Source of the DNA: an uncultured Oscillibacter sp. | GTDB taxonomy: Bacteria; Bacillota; Clostridia; Oscillospirales; Oscillospiraceae | Assembly: GCA_900542115.1 (NCBI GenBank) | Contig: UQMC01000045.1 | Span: forward strand, 1-14,507 | Direction: 5' to 3' | DNA: 14,507 bases | Part shown: in pieces, positions 14,426 through 14,507 of the stretch | Numbering within the stretch: position 1 is the first letter of the stretch | Layout of the letters: each line of letters begins with the position of its first letter | Position numbers and translations under genes: made by a program | The notes under the pieces: model-generated | Told to the model about the DNA's origin: nothing | Seen by the model: only the letters and a program-made list of their open reading frames with translations | Database searches by the model: none

Positions 14426-14451
14426 CCCCGGCACCGTTTACGGTGCCGGGG
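14426..14451 (+). terminator. GC-rich hairpin after the symporter gene
   Basis: CCCCGGCACCG (14426-14436) pairs perfectly with 14441-14451 around a TTTA loop, and a wobble plus one more pair extends it. No T-run follows, so it is a hairpin of terminator-like position rather than a canonical intrinsic terminator. Confidence 0.5.
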
Positions 14452-14453
14452 GC

Positions 14454-14507
14454 GAGACTGTCGATAAAGTGGTAAATCCTCCGCAACGGTAAGGAAGGGT
14501 GTGCGCG
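14454..14507. other. Right-end tail, nothing recognised
   Basis: The last bases contain no ribosome site followed by an open frame, no tRNA-like structure and no adapter sequence that I can see. They could be the leader of a gene that lies outside the window. Confidence 0.4.

Noticed and set aside
14400..14507. A riboswitch or structured leader at the right end
   Set aside because: Apart from the hairpin, the bases do not match conserved cores of cobalamin, SAM, TPP, glycine or c-di-GMP riboswitches that I can recall, and the window ends too soon.

Overview
The window looks like chromosomal DNA of a GC-rich, spore-forming member of the Clostridia, most likely gut Oscillospiraceae. This placement is an inference. 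It rests on a PdaA-type cortex deacetylase, a DUF1540 cysteine-rich protein, candidate forespore promoters, strong GGAGG ribosome sites, and a YknXYZ-like adaptor/ATPase/permease set with no outer-membrane partner. Bases 1-49 are not biological: they match the 3' part of the Illumina P5/TruSeq universal adapter, so the window starts at a contig end.

Left part (52-4078, plus strand): the 3' end of a degenerate NodB-like deacetylase is followed by an apparent operon of OmpR-type response regulator, HAMP histidine kinase and membrane-anchored HtrA protease with PDZ domain. This resembles an envelope-stress circuit of the CssRS-HtrA kind. A bidirectional terminator separates it from the convergent block.

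Middle part (4134-6034, minus strand): two overlapping half-size TauE/SafE (TSUP) genes that together make one transporter, a 62-residue DUF1540 protein, and pdaA. The last two each have a candidate sigma-G/sigma-F promoter. Divergent from pdaA is a plus-strand pair (6163-7541): a membrane-anchored DNA/RNA non-specific endonuclease, translationally coupled to a DEDDh 3'-5' exonuclease.

Right part (7570-11968): a near-consensus sigma-A promoter lies inside a 17-bp perfect inverted repeat. It is followed by a TetR regulator, an unusually long HlyD-type adaptor that appears internally duplicated, a MacB-type ATPase and an FtsX-type permease, and the block closes with a strong terminator. This reads as a self-regulated efflux operon. 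A second TetR gene with its own promoter follows. An AT-rich spacer with a 22-bp perfect palindrome then leads to a PutP-like sodium/solute symporter, and a hairpin lies after that gene.

No clear novel defence or mobile system is visible. The most informative items are the two large palindromic operator candidates, the forespore promoter candidates, the duplicated adaptor and the split TSUP transporter. All genes other than the partial one at the left end are intact.
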